Shown piece by piece: positions 6,197-6,198 of a stretch of DNA of 6,198 nt. Location: NCBI GenBank assembly GCA_030527765.1, contig JAUNAE010000227.1, forward strand, positions 1 to 6,198, read 5' to 3'. Position 1 is the stretch's first letter, and every line of letters starts with the position of its first letter. Position numbers and translations under genes: made by a program. The stretch is from Eubacteriales bacterium. Its GTDB lineage: Bacteria > Bacillota_A > Clostridia > Lachnospirales > Lachnospiraceae. Under the pieces are notes generated by a model. That model saw only the letters and a list, made by a program, of their open reading frames with translations. It had not been told where the DNA came from and searched no databases.

Positions 6197-6198
6197 AA

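Noticed and set aside
1..6198. CRISPR array, tRNA, rRNA or insertion sequence
   Set aside because: No regularly spaced repeats, transposase motifs or recognisable RNA gene sequences were seen, and nearly all bases are accounted for by coding sequence.

Overview
The window carries one tightly packed block of genes, all on the minus strand, plus the start of a separately promoted minus-strand gene at the left edge. Strong purine-rich Shine-Dalgarno sites, moderate base composition and the protein families point to a low-to-moderate GC Firmicute, probably a gut-type Clostridia/Lachnospiraceae. That taxon is a guess from style, not a demonstrated match.

In transcription order (right to left), the block is: (1) a two-domain ATPase of the energy-coupling-factor (ECF, CbiO/EcfA) type at 6185-4785; (2) an AraC-family regulator at 4792-3803; (3) a half-size ABC transporter with fused membrane and ATPase domains at 3810-2038; (4) a second half-size ABC transporter at 2045-309. 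The three junctions inside the window are all 8-nt overlaps of the form ATGNNTAA, so the genes are almost certainly co-transcribed and translationally coupled. The ATPase has no EcfT or substrate-binding S component in the window. Those are expected just upstream, beyond base 6198, as is the operon promoter.

The order AraC regulator - ABC - ABC resembles the ybtA/ybtP/ybtQ arrangement of yersiniabactin loci. Both ABC proteins have the D-loop style I associate with the YbtPQ/IrtAB group, which have an exporter fold but act in siderophore uptake. With an ECF module in the same operon, the most economical hypothesis is ligand-responsive uptake of a metallophore, metal or metal-containing cofactor. 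The substrate cannot be read from the sequence, and drug or peptide export remains possible.

Between the end of the ABC operon (309) and the left-edge gene (start 148) lies a 160-bp intergenic region. It holds a near-consensus sigma-70/sigma-A promoter with an extended -10 (268-296), a perfect 12-bp stem hairpin (224-250), a 12-bp DNA palindrome (199-210) and a possible 19-codon upstream ORF that overlaps the next start by ATGA. These would lie in or ahead of a leader of roughly 113 nt for a gene that begins like a GNAT acetyltransferase and runs off the window. No convincing intrinsic terminator was seen after the ABC operon.
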